This document shows positions 25,637-33,753 of a stretch of 64,000 bases of DNA, one piece after another (positions within the stretch are counted from its first letter, which is position 1; each line of letters starts with the position of its first letter). Both the position numbers and the translations under genes were made by a program. Source of the DNA: Pelagibius sp050330205 (lineage in GTDB: Bacteria; Pseudomonadota; Alphaproteobacteria; Kiloniellales; Kiloniellaceae); contig JBHJOA010000010.1 of assembly GCA_050330205.1 (NCBI GenBank), positions 62,001-126,000 on the forward strand, given 5' to 3'. Under the pieces are notes generated by a model, which saw nothing but the letters and a program-made list of their open reading frames with translations, was not told where the DNA came from and searched no databases.

Positions 25637-26878
25637 CTAGCGTGCGATCCAGGCGTTGAAACGCTCGACCAGTGCCGGCCCTTCCTGGCGCCAGAACAGC
25701 GCGTCGTTGCGCAAGGCAGTTTCGAAATTCTCCGGGCTGGTCGGCAGGAAGCGTGCCATGTCGACCTCGGCATGGACATGGTCGCCCACCAGGGCGAGGG
25801 AGGAGCGGCGCACCGGGCCGTAGGCGATCCATCGGGTTTGACGCGCCAGGCGCTCGGCGCCGGTAGCGTAACGGACAAACTCCTGCGCGGCCTGCCGGTT
25901 GGGCGCTGCGGCGGGGATCGCCCAGAGGTCGATGTCCCAGATCTGGCGGTCCCAGATCAGTGCAAAGGGCTGCTCGCGGATGGCGATCTCGTTGAACATC
26001 GGGGCGTTGAAGGTCGACGTCATGACGACCTCGCCGCCGGCGAGCAGGCGGGCCGGTTCGGCGGCGTCGTCCCACCAGACGACCTCGTCACGCAGGCTGT
26101 CCAGCTTGGCGAAGGCACGCTCCACGCCGGCCTCGGTGCGCAGCAGATCGTAGACCTCCGCCGGGGCTGCGCCGTCGGCCAGCAGGGCCCATTCGAGGTT
26201 CCCCATCGGCGTGCGGCGCAGCCCGCGCAGCCCTGGAAAGCCTTCGAGGTCGAAGAAATCCTGCAGGCTGGCCGGCCGCGCGTCGTCGTCGCGGGTGTCC
26301 TCGGGGTCACTGCGATGGGCAATCGCCATCGACCAGGCCAGCGAGCCGACGGCGCAGGGGTGCAGGGTACCCGGCAGGAAATCGTCGGTCGCGGCGGTGC
26401 CGTCCGGGGCCGCCGAGAGCACAAAACTCAGTTTTTGGAACAGGCCTTCGTTGCAGCCCTCCTCGGCGTCGGCCGGCTCGACGTCGACCACGTCCCAGAC
26501 CGGCTCACCGCTTGCCGCCAGTTCGCGGATCGCGTCGAGGTCGCCGGCATAGACTTTGCGGCTGACTTCAATGCCGGTGGCGCGGGTAAAGGGCCGGAAC
26601 ACGGCCTCCTCCTGGCTGCGCGTATAAACGCCGCCCCAGGAAGCCACAACCAGCGGCCCCGCCGGACCCGAAGGTGCGTCGGAGGGCGTCTGGGCCTCGG
26701 GCGCGGCTGGCGTTGTGCTTTCCGGGGCAGTCGCCCCGGGGTCAGCGCCCGGCGCTGGTTCTGTTGCCGGGGGCTGGGCCGGGGCTTCCTGGCCGGCCGC
26801 GATTGCCGCCGTGCCGGCGACCACGGCGGCGGCGAGCAGCGCGGCCATCAGGGCGCGGGCGTGACTGCCTTCCGTCAT
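25637..26878 (-). CDS. Second periplasmic binding protein with Pro/Ala-rich N-terminal linker
   Basis: A 413-residue solute-binding protein. After the signal peptide (residues about 8-29, ending AIAAGQ) comes a 45-residue Pro/Ala/Thr-rich segment (EAPAQPPATEPAPGADPG... AQTPSDAPSGPAG), then a PotD/PotF-like binding domain starting LVVASWGGVYTRSQEE. It is a clear paralogue of the protein at 23118-24209, sharing GCNEGLF, NLEWALLADG, GVERAFAKLDSLRDEVVWW and DIDLWAIPA. GGGAGAG precedes the ATG at 26878. The linker is unusual for a binding protein and could tether or space it. Cargo may differ from its sister. Confidence 0.88.
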   Translation of the reverse strand: MTEGSHARALMAALLAAAVVAGTAAIAAGQEAPAQPPATEPAPGADPGATAPESTTPAAPEAQTPSDAPSGPAGPLVVASWGGVYTRSQEEAVFRPFTRATGIEVSRKVYAGDLDAIRELAASGEPVWDVVDVEPADAEEGCNEGLFQKLSFVLSAAPDGTAATDDFLPGTLHPCAVGSLAWSMAIAHRSDPEDTRDDDARPASLQDFFDLEGFPGLRGLRRTPMGNLEWALLADGAAPAEVYDLLRTEAGVERAFAKLDSLRDEVVWWDDAAEPARLLAGGEVVMTSTFNAPMFNEIAIREQPFALIWDRQIWDIDLWAIPAAAPNRQAAQEFVRYATGAERLARQTRWIAYGPVRRSSLALVGDHVHAEVDMARFLPTSPENFETALRNDALFWRQEGPALVERFNAWIAR

Positions 26879-26931
26879 TGGCTTTCTCTCCCCGGACAGG
26901 CCGCCGGCCGGCCGCCTCAACGTCCAGCCTA

Positions 26932-26962
26932 GCATTGCCCGGCGGAGCGCCGGGGGCAATGC
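26932..26962 (-). other. Strong hairpin between hemA and the second binding-protein gene
   Basis: GCATTGCCCGGCG (26932-26944) pairs with CGCCGGGGGCAATGC (26948-26962), with a two-base bulge. No U tract follows, so it is not a standard terminator; it may limit readthrough or protect mRNA. Confidence 0.5.
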
Positions 26963-26994
26963 CCCGGGGCCGCGGTCGCTGTAATAATTGTGGG

Positions 26995-27013
26995 TTGAAG
27001 AGAAATCCGGGTT
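26995..27013. repeat. Solo end resembling the foldback-repeat terminus
   Basis: GAGAAATCCGGGTT at 27000-27013 matches the outer arm of the repeat at 13849-14113 (left-arm version exactly, right-arm with one change), again touching a TAA stop codon, here that of hemA. No partner arm or internal hairpins are present nearby. Confidence 0.4.
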
Positions 27014-28241
27014 AAGCGGCGCGGCGCAGGTTCATCGACTGCCAGATCTCCGACAGGGCGGCGACGAGGCGGTCCATTTCCGCATCGCCGTGCAGCGGCG
27101 TCGGCGTCAGGCGCAGGCGTTCGGTGCCGCGCGGCACCGTCGGGTAGTTGATCGGCTGAACGTAGATGCGGTACTGCGCCATCAGCCGGTCGGTCACTGC
27201 GCGGCAGGCGACCGGGTCGCCGACCAGGACCGGCACGATGTGGCTATCCGACGGCATCACCGGCAGGCCGGCCTCCGTCAGCCGCCGCTTCAGGGTCGCC
27301 GCGCGCTCGCGATGGGCGGCGCGCTCGGCCCCGCTCCGGCGCAGGTGGGAGACGCTGGCGAGAGCCCCGGCGGCGACCGCCGGCGGCAGCGAAGTGGTGA
27401 AGATGAAGCCCGACGCGAAGCTGCGCACGAAGTCGCAGAGCGTGGCGGAGGCGGCGATGTAGCCGCCCATCACGCCGAAGGCCTTGCCGAGGGTGCCTTC
27501 GATGACGGTGAGGCGGTGCATCACGCCCTCGCGCTCGGCGATGCCGCCGCCGTGCGTGCCGTAGAGCCCGACCGCGTGCACCTCGTCCAGGTAGGTCATG
27601 GCACCGTGCTTCTCGGCCACGTCGCAAAGCTCGGCGATCGGCGCGATGTCACCGTCCATGGAGTAGACCGACTCGAAGGCCACCAGCCTGGCCGCGTCCG
27701 GGTCGGCCTCGGACAGCAGGCGGTCCAGGTGTTCGGGATCGTTGTGGCGGAAGATCGCCTTGCGGGCGCGGGAATGGCGGATGCCCTCGATCATCGATGC
27801 GTGATTGAGGGCATCGGAAAAGACGATGCAGTTGGGCAGGCGCGAGGCCAGGGTGCCGAGGGCGGCCCAGTTGGACACGTAGCCGGAGGTGAACAGCAGG
27901 GCCGCTTCCTTGCCGTGCAGGGCGGCCAGTTCGCGTTCCAGCAGCACATGGTAGTGATTGGTACCGGAGATGTTCCGGGTGCCGCCGGCGCCGGCGCCGC
28001 AGCGGTCGATGGCTTCGTGCATGGCGGCCAGGACGGCGGGGTGCTGGCCCATGCCCAGATAGTCGTTGGAGCACCAGACGGTGACCTCCGCGGGCTCGCC
28101 GCTCCCGGGGGCACCCGCGGGACCGTGGCAACGGGCCGTGGGGAAGGCTCCGGCCTTGCGTTCGAGGTCGGCGAAGACGCGGTAGCGGCCCTCGGCCTTG
28201 AGGCCGGCCATCTCCTGTTCGAAAAAGCGCTCGAAATCCAT
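27012..28241 (-). CDS. hemA: 5-aminolevulinate synthase (C4 pathway)
   Basis: A 409-residue PLP enzyme condensing glycine and succinyl-CoA to 5-aminolevulinate, the first step of tetrapyrrole synthesis in alphaproteobacteria. Motifs: WCSNDYLGMGQHP, GAGAGGTRNISGTNHYH, FSDALNHASMIEGIR, the cofactor aspartate region YLDEVHAVGLYG, and PLP lysine K253 in IEGTLGKAFGVMGGY. The start at 28241 (MDFERFFEQEMAGLK) is the canonical one; upstream residues of the open frame are unrelated. It stands at the head of the second importer cluster, downstream of an aminotransferase gene, but a hairpin separates it from the transporter genes. Confidence 0.96.
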   Translation of the reverse strand: MDFERFFEQEMAGLKAEGRYRVFADLERKAGAFPTARCHGPAGAPGSGEPAEVTVWCSNDYLGMGQHPAVLAAMHEAIDRCGAGAGGTRNISGTNHYHVLLERELAALHGKEAALLFTSGYVSNWAALGTLASRLPNCIVFSDALNHASMIEGIRHSRARKAIFRHNDPEHLDRLLSEADPDAARLVAFESVYSMDGDIAPIAELCDVAEKHGAMTYLDEVHAVGLYGTHGGGIAEREGVMHRLTVIEGTLGKAFGVMGGYIAASATLCDFVRSFASGFIFTTSLPPAVAAGALASVSHLRRSGAERAAHRERAATLKRRLTEAGLPVMPSDSHIVPVLVGDPVACRAVTDRLMAQYRIYVQPINYPTVPRGTERLRLTPTPLHGDAEMDRLVAALSEIWQSMNLRRAA

Positions 28242-28334
28242 GCCTGCGACGTGTTCCGGATCTACGGGGCCGGCGGCCCTCAATCTGCCCGCATTCCGGG
28301 CCCTTTTGCCCGCAGTCTCGCGGGCCCTAGGTTC

Positions 28335-28343
28335 AGCATACCA
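28335..28343 (-). promoter_or_regulatory. Extended -10 element upstream of hemA
   Basis: Minus-strand TGGTATGCT (TGn-TATGCT) lies about 95 bp before the hemA start in a 186-bp gap. No matching -35 is visible. Confidence 0.3.
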
Positions 28344-28427
28344 ACAATTCCCGCCGGGCGGCACCCCCGAGAAGCGCGGTCCGGCGCCGTCCCTGCCGCG
28401 TCAAATCGCCACAGAAACGGCCGTCCC

Positions 28428-29819
28428 CTAGGCGACCTTGGCAAGGCCCTGTTCGGCCACCCAGGCAGCGGTCTCCTCCAGCGCCTTGCCGAAGCCGGCC
28501 AGCAGTTCGTCGATCTCCGCCTCGTTGATGATCATCGGCGGGCAGCAGGCGATGGTGTCGCCGAGATTGCGGAAGATCACGCCGTGGGCCAGGGCGCGGG
28601 CGGTGAAGTAGGCCCCCACCTTGCCGAGCGGGTCGAAGGGTGTCTTGGCGGCCTTGTCGGCCACCAGCTCGACGGCGGCGATCAGGCCGAGGCCGCGCAC
28701 CTCGCCGACCAGCGGATGTCCGGCGAAGCGGCGCAGCCCGTCCTGCAGGCGCGGCGCCACGGCGCGGACATGCCCGACGATGTCGCGTTCCTCGTAGATC
28801 TTCAGGGTCTCCAGCGCCACCGCCGCGGACACCGGATGGGCGCTGTAGGTGTAGCCGTGGCCGAAGGAACCCAGCCGGGCCGAGTTGTCGGCGATGGCCT
28901 GGTAGATCTCGTCGGACACCATCACCGCGGAGATCGGCATATAGGCGCCGCTCAGCTGCTTGGCCAAGGTCATCATGTCCGGCACGATGCCGAAGGTCTC
29001 GCAGCCGAAGAGATTACCGGTGCGCCCGAAGCCGGTGATCACCTCGTCGGCGATCATCAGCACGTCGTACTTCTTCAGCACCGCCTGGACCTTCGCCCAA
29101 TAGCCGGCCGGCGGCACCAGCACGCCACCGGCACCCTGCAGCGGCTCGCCGATGAAGGCGGCCACGGTCTCCGGCCCTTCGCGCTGGATCAGCTCTTCCA
29201 GTTCGCGCACCAGGCGGTCGACGAAATCGGCCTCGCTCTCGCCGGGCTCGGCGAAGCGGTAGTGGTGCGGCGCGCCGGTATGGACGATGTTCGGAATCGG
29301 CACGTCGAAGTCGGTCTGCACGTAGGGCATCGCCGTCAGGCTGGCGGCGGCGATGGTCACGCCGTGATAGCCCTTGATGCGGGAGATGATCTTCTTCTTC
29401 TGCGGCCGGCCGCGGGCATTGTTGTAGTACCACACCATCTTGATGGCGGTGTCGTTGGCCTCGGAGCCGGAGCTGGCGAAGAACACCTTGGTCAGTTGCG
29501 GCGGCGTGATCTGCACGATCTTCTCGGCGAGATCGACCACCGGGGTCGCCGTGCGCTGGGCAAAGGAGTGATAGTAGGGCAGCTTCGACATCTGCCTTGT
29601 CGCCGCTTCGACCAGCCGCTGCTCGCTGAAGCCGAGGCCGGCGCACCACAGCCCGGCCAGGGCTTCCAGGTAGCGGTTGCCGTCCTCGTCGATCACGTAG
29701 ACGCCCTCGCCGCGGTCGAGGATCAGGGAGCCTTCCTCCTCGTTCTTGCGGGCGTTGGTGTAGGGGTGCAGGTGATAGGCGATATCACGGCTGGCCGCCG
29801 AGTTTGGCCGGACGCTCAT
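28428..29819 (-). CDS. Class III (omega) aminotransferase, putrescine/pyruvate type
   Basis: A 463-residue PLP-dependent transaminase. PLP lysine K287 is in MMTLAKQLSGAYMPISAV and the cofactor aspartate D258 in MIADEVITGFGRTG; the SGSEANDTAIKMVWYY loop binds phosphate. The N-terminal HLHPYTNARKNEEEGSLIL is a hallmark of the SpuC-like subgroup that transfers the amino group of putrescine, cadaverine or similar amines to pyruvate. With two polyamine importers in the window, a polyamine catabolic role is plausible but inferred. It could also use taurine, beta-alanine or aromatic amines. Upstream is a 268-bp divergent region with dapB. Confidence 0.88.
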   Translation of the reverse strand: MSVRPNSAASRDIAYHLHPYTNARKNEEEGSLILDRGEGVYVIDEDGNRYLEALAGLWCAGLGFSEQRLVEAATRQMSKLPYYHSFAQRTATPVVDLAEKIVQITPPQLTKVFFASSGSEANDTAIKMVWYYNNARGRPQKKKIISRIKGYHGVTIAAASLTAMPYVQTDFDVPIPNIVHTGAPHHYRFAEPGESEADFVDRLVRELEELIQREGPETVAAFIGEPLQGAGGVLVPPAGYWAKVQAVLKKYDVLMIADEVITGFGRTGNLFGCETFGIVPDMMTLAKQLSGAYMPISAVMVSDEIYQAIADNSARLGSFGHGYTYSAHPVSAAVALETLKIYEERDIVGHVRAVAPRLQDGLRRFAGHPLVGEVRGLGLIAAVELVADKAAKTPFDPLGKVGAYFTARALAHGVIFRNLGDTIACCPPMIINEAEIDELLAGFGKALEETAAWVAEQGLAKVA

Positions 29820-30087
29820 GGGGTGTTCTCCTAATGAAGCGGGCGCGAGTTGGGGCCGCGCGGCGGCAGCCTACTCCCGGGCGTACCGCCGGGCCAAGCT
29901 TTTGCCGCTGCATAGGCGCCCTGAGGGCCGCGCATGGACGAAAACCGGCGGGATTCCGAGGAATTGCGTGCACCGGCCGGTTGCCGGCAGGCGCCGGCCC
30001 TGGCATTTGCGCGGCCGCCGCCGGATGCTAAAGAGGGGGCGTGACGGCGCCCGGGCGGGCGGCCGTCCGCAAGCCGAGAGGAACGCG

Positions 30088-30885
30088 ATGACGAAGATCT
30101 GCATGGCCGGGGTCACCGGCTGGACCGGCAAGGCGATTGCCGCCGGCATTCTGGACGCCGACGACCTGGAACTCACCGGTGCCCTGGCGCGCAAGGCGGC
30201 GGGGCTCGACGTGGGCGACGCCCTCGGCCGCGCGCCGACCGGCGTCGTCATCACCGCCGACGTCGGCGCGGCGCTTGCGGGGGCCGAGGTGCTGATCGAC
30301 TACACCCATCCGGAATCGGTGAAGGAGCATGCCCGCGCCGCTATCCACCGCGGCATCTCCGTGGTGATCGGCACCTCCGGCCTCACCGCCGCCGACTACG
30401 CCGAACTCGACAGCGAAGCCCGCGTCGCCGGCGTCGGCGTGCTGGCGGCCGGCAACTTCTCGCTGACCGCCGCCCTGGTGCAGCACTTCGCGCTGATCGC
30501 CGCCCGCCACATCGGCCACTTCGAGGTCATCGACTACGCCAAGGCGGCCAAGCCCGACGCGCCCAGCGGCACGGCGCGCGAGATGGCCGAGCGTCTGGGC
30601 GATGTGCGCCGGCCGGAACTCGGCTATCCGCTCGACAAGGTCGGCGGCACCCCGGAGACCCGCGGCGGCACGGTGAACGGCGTCCAGGTGCACGCGCTCC
30701 GCCTGCCGAGCTACACCGCTTCGGTGGAGGTCATCTTCGCCGTTCCCGGCGCCCGCATGACCTTGCGCCATGATGCCGGCGAGACCGCCGAGCCCTATGT
30801 CGCCGGCACCCTCGCCGCCGCGCGCAAGGTGCGCGAGGTGAAAGGGCTGGTGCGCGGCCTCGACCGCCTGTTGTTCGCGGAGTAA
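30088..30885 (+). CDS. dapB: 4-hydroxy-tetrahydrodipicolinate reductase, variant active site
   Basis: A 265-residue NAD(P)H-dependent reductase of the lysine/diaminopimelate pathway. The Rossmann motif GVTGWTGKAI is N-terminal, DYTHPESVKEHARAAI and GTSGL are family-typical, and the substrate loop KPDAPSGTAREM is present. However the canonical HH-x2-K before it is replaced: the sequence reads DYAKAAKPDAPSGTA, so the lysine remains but the histidine proton donor is absent. The start at 30088 has GAGAGGAA upstream. This may be a divergent, still functional DapB subgroup, or a paralogue with another substrate. Confidence 0.85.
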   Translation: MTKICMAGVTGWTGKAIAAGILDADDLELTGALARKAAGLDVGDALGRAPTGVVITADVGAALAGAEVLIDYTHPESVKEHARAAIHRGISVVIGTSGLTAADYAELDSEARVAGVGVLAAGNFSLTAALVQHFALIAARHIGHFEVIDYAKAAKPDAPSGTAREMAERLGDVRRPELGYPLDKVGGTPETRGGTVNGVQVHALRLPSYTASVEVIFAVPGARMTLRHDAGETAEPYVAGTLAAARKVREVKGLVRGLDRLLFAE

Positions 30886-30898
30886 GGCCGCGCGACGG

Positions 30899-32752
30899 TC
30901 AGGAGGCCTTGCGGGCCTCCGCGTCCTCGACGCCGATGAAGCCGCCGGACTGGCGCTCCCAGAGCTGGGCGTAGAGGCCGCCCTGGGCCAGCAGTTCGTG
31001 GTGGCTGCCTTCCTCGACGATGTGGCCCTTGTCCATCACCACCAGGCGGTCCATGGCGGCGATGGTGGAGAGGCGGTGGGCGATGGCGATCACCGTCTTG
31101 CCTGCCATCAGGTGCTTCAACTGGCTTTGGATCGCCGCTTCGACCTCGGAGTCGAGGGCGGAGGTCGCCTCGTCGAGCACCAGGATCGGCGCGTCCTTCA
31201 GGATCACCCGGTCGATGGCGATACGCTGGCGCTGGCCGCCGGAGAGCTTCACGCCGCGCTCGCCGACGTGGGCGTCGTAGCCGCGCCGGCCGCGCAGGTC
31301 GCGCAGGTCGGGAATGAAGCCTGCGGCTTCCGCCAGCTCGGCCGCGCGGCGCACCTCCGCCTCGCTGGCCTCCGGGCGTCCATAAAGAATGTTGTCGCGG
31401 ATCGAGCGGTGCAGCAGGGCGGTGTCCTGGGTGACCATGGCGATCTGCGCGCGCAGACTCTGCTGCTTCACCTCGGCGATATCCTGGCCGTCGATCAGGA
31501 TGCGGCCGCTCTCCAGGTCGTAGAAGCGCAGCAGCAGGTTGACCAGGGTCGACTTGCCGGCGCCCGAACGGCCGACGATGCCGACCTTCTCGCCCGGGCG
31601 AACGGTGAGCGACAGGCGTTCGATGATGCCGTCCTCCTGGCCGTAGTGGAAGCCGATGCCTTCGAAGCGGACCTCGCCCTCGGTGACCTCGAGGGGCTTG
31701 GCGCCCGGCCGGTCCATCACCGTGTAGGGCTGCGAGATGGTCTCGATGCCGTTCTGCACCGTACCGATGTTCTCGAAGAGCTGGGTCACGGTGCGCAGGA
31801 TCCAGCCCGACATCTGTGTCAGCCGGATGATCAGGCCGATGGCCACGGCGATGGCGCCGACGGTGATGCTGTTGTCCATCCACAGTGAGATCGCTATGCC
31901 GGTCACCGCCAGAATCAATGCCGTGTTCACCAGCGTCAGGGTGACTGTCATCAGGAAGATGGAGCGCATGAGCTGGCGCAGCGCCGACGTGTGGCGGTCG
32001 ATCACTTCGGCGACGAAGGCGTCCTCGCGCAGGGTGTGGGCGAAGAGCTTCACCGACTGGATGTTGGTGTAGCTGTCGACCACGCGACCGATCAGCGCGG
32101 AATTGGCTTCCGAGACCGCCGCCGACTTGCGACGTACCGGCGGCACCATGAAGTAGATCACCGCGGCATAGCTGACGGTCCAGAGCAGCACCGGCAGCAG
32201 CAGCCGCCAGTCGATGCCTGCGAAGAGCCCGAGGGTGCCGATGAGGTAGATCAGCAGGAACCACACGCCATCGATGACATTGATCACGGCTTCGCGCACC
32301 GCGTGGCCGGTCTGCATCACCTTCTGGGCGATGCGTCCGGCGAAGTCGTTCTGGAAGTAGGTGAGGCTCTGACGTAGCACATAGCGGTGGTTCAGCCAGC
32401 GCACTCGGTTGGTGAGGCCCGGCGCGAGGCCGAGATTGATGAGGCCGCGGGAAACCAGCGTCGCCACCGGGCGCAGGATCACGGCGACGACCGCCATGCC
32501 GATCAGCCCCCAGCTGTGGTTTTCCAGGAAGGTCTCCGGCGTGCTCGTGGTCATCCAGTCGACCAGCTCGCCCAGGAAGGCATAGAGCGCCAGCTCCGCG
32601 GCCGCGGCGATGCCGGAGATCGCCAGGGTGACGATCAGCAGCCCACGGATCGGTCCCAGGAAATGCCAGAAGAAGGCTGCCGTCTCCGTCGGCGGCCGGC
32701 TGACCCGGGACGGGGCGAGGGGGTCGAAGAGGCGCTCGAAGAAGGCGTACAT
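30899..32752 (-). CDS. ABC transporter, fused permease-ATPase (exporter type)
   Basis: A 617-residue type IV ABC half-transporter: membrane domain with six helices (about 35-330) and ATPase domain (about 370-605). Walker A GRSGAGKSTLV, signature KLSGGQRQRIA, Walker B ILVLDEATSALD and switch histidine IAIAHRLS are all intact. Such proteins act as homo- or heterodimers exporting lipids, drugs or peptides. No adjacent partner half is present, so a homodimer is likely. It converges with dapB, and is divergent from the DUF2927 lipoprotein gene. Confidence 0.92.
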   Translation of the reverse strand: MYAFFERLFDPLAPSRVSRPPTETAAFFWHFLGPIRGLLIVTLAISGIAAAAELALYAFLGELVDWMTTSTPETFLENHSWGLIGMAVVAVILRPVATLVSRGLINLGLAPGLTNRVRWLNHRYVLRQSLTYFQNDFAGRIAQKVMQTGHAVREAVINVIDGVWFLLIYLIGTLGLFAGIDWRLLLPVLLWTVSYAAVIYFMVPPVRRKSAAVSEANSALIGRVVDSYTNIQSVKLFAHTLREDAFVAEVIDRHTSALRQLMRSIFLMTVTLTLVNTALILAVTGIAISLWMDNSITVGAIAVAIGLIIRLTQMSGWILRTVTQLFENIGTVQNGIETISQPYTVMDRPGAKPLEVTEGEVRFEGIGFHYGQEDGIIERLSLTVRPGEKVGIVGRSGAGKSTLVNLLLRFYDLESGRILIDGQDIAEVKQQSLRAQIAMVTQDTALLHRSIRDNILYGRPEASEAEVRRAAELAEAAGFIPDLRDLRGRRGYDAHVGERGVKLSGGQRQRIAIDRVILKDAPILVLDEATSALDSEVEAAIQSQLKHLMAGKTVIAIAHRLSTIAAMDRLVVMDKGHIVEEGSHHELLAQGGLYAQLWERQSGGFIGVEDAEARKAS

Positions 32753-32964
32753 GCGGCTGCGGTCTATCGCTCTCTCGAAAGGGTGGGGTGTCGCGGCGTG
32801 GCGGTGGCGGACAGCTCCTATCTGGGGTCGTCCGTCACCGATGGCAAATCGTTCCTGGCGGGGCGTCTCCGGGATGCCGTTCCGGAACCCCTATCGCCAA
32901 GGCGATGATACCAGCTATCTTGCTCCCGGGCCGTGAGAAATCAGGATGGCAGGAGGACGGCAGG

Positions 32965-33753
32965 GTGGGGCGGTTCGGCGCAATCGGACTTCTGGTCGTC
33001 TGCGGATTGGTGCTGGCCGCCTGCGCGGCACCGCCTCCGCCGCCGGAGGAGGATCCGGAGGCCGAGGCCGTGCTGGCGGACTTCCGCCACGTCGTCTACG
33101 GCAGCGAATGGCGCGTGCTGGGCAACGACGGGCGGCCGAGAGCGCGCCGCGACCACCTCGCCAAGTGGGAGCTGCCGGTCCGCGCCGCCTTCATCGGCGT
33201 CGAGGACCCCGGCCACGGCGTGGCGGCGCGCCGCCACCTGGACGACCTCGCCGGGCTGACCGGCCTCGACATCGCCGAGGCGCCGGCCGCGAGCGCCAAT
33301 CTGCTCATCTTCTTCGCCGAGGATCCCTTCGACGCGGCGCGCCGGCATCGCGGGCTCTACGCCCACCGGCTCGCCGATCCGCGCAGCTTCGAGGCCCTGC
33401 TGGCGCGCATGGAGCCCGACGCCACCTGTTTCGGCTTCCTCTGGGGCGGCTGGCCGAGCGGCCGGAGCATCGACTTCAGCGTGGTCTTCATCCGCACCGG
33501 CCGCGGCGAGCGCACCGTCCAGGGCTGCCTGGTCCAGGAGACCACGCAGATCCTCGGCCTGATGAACGACCTCGAACTGGACGCCGAGTCGGTGTTCACC
33601 GATTCTGGCCGTCACGTCGACCTGACCGCGCTCGACCGCCAACTGCTGCGCCTGCTCTACGACCCGCGCCTGAAGCCCGGCATGAGCTGGGCCGAGGCCG
33701 AGCCGCTGGTCCGCGCGGCGCTGCAGGAGCAGCGGGGAGCGCAACTGCGATGA
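32965..33753 (+). CDS. DUF2927-family lipoprotein
   Basis: A 262-residue predicted lipoprotein: GTG start with AGGAGG 8 nt upstream, signal peptide LLVVCGLVLAACA with lipobox cysteine C20, then a Pro/Glu-rich spacer. The body matches DUF2927, best seen in GCLVQETTQILGLMNDLEL and the surrounding fold. A Cys at GCLVQE and another in DATCFGFLWGG could pair. Biochemical role unknown. It is coupled to the following amidohydrolase gene, whose ATG overlaps its TGA stop (ATGA), so the two may act in one pathway. Confidence 0.85.
   Translation: MGRFGAIGLLVVCGLVLAACAAPPPPPEEDPEAEAVLADFRHVVYGSEWRVLGNDGRPRARRDHLAKWELPVRAAFIGVEDPGHGVAARRHLDDLAGLTGLDIAEAPAASANLLIFFAEDPFDAARRHRGLYAHRLADPRSFEALLARMEPDATCFGFLWGGWPSGRSIDFSVVFIRTGRGERTVQGCLVQETTQILGLMNDLELDAESVFTDSGRHVDLTALDRQLLRLLYDPRLKPGMSWAEAEPLVRAALQEQRGAQLR

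Noticed and set aside
26988..29834. A long plus-strand open frame over hemA and the aminotransferase
   Set aside because: Antisense to two unmistakable enzymes; sequence is compositionally biased with no family resemblance.
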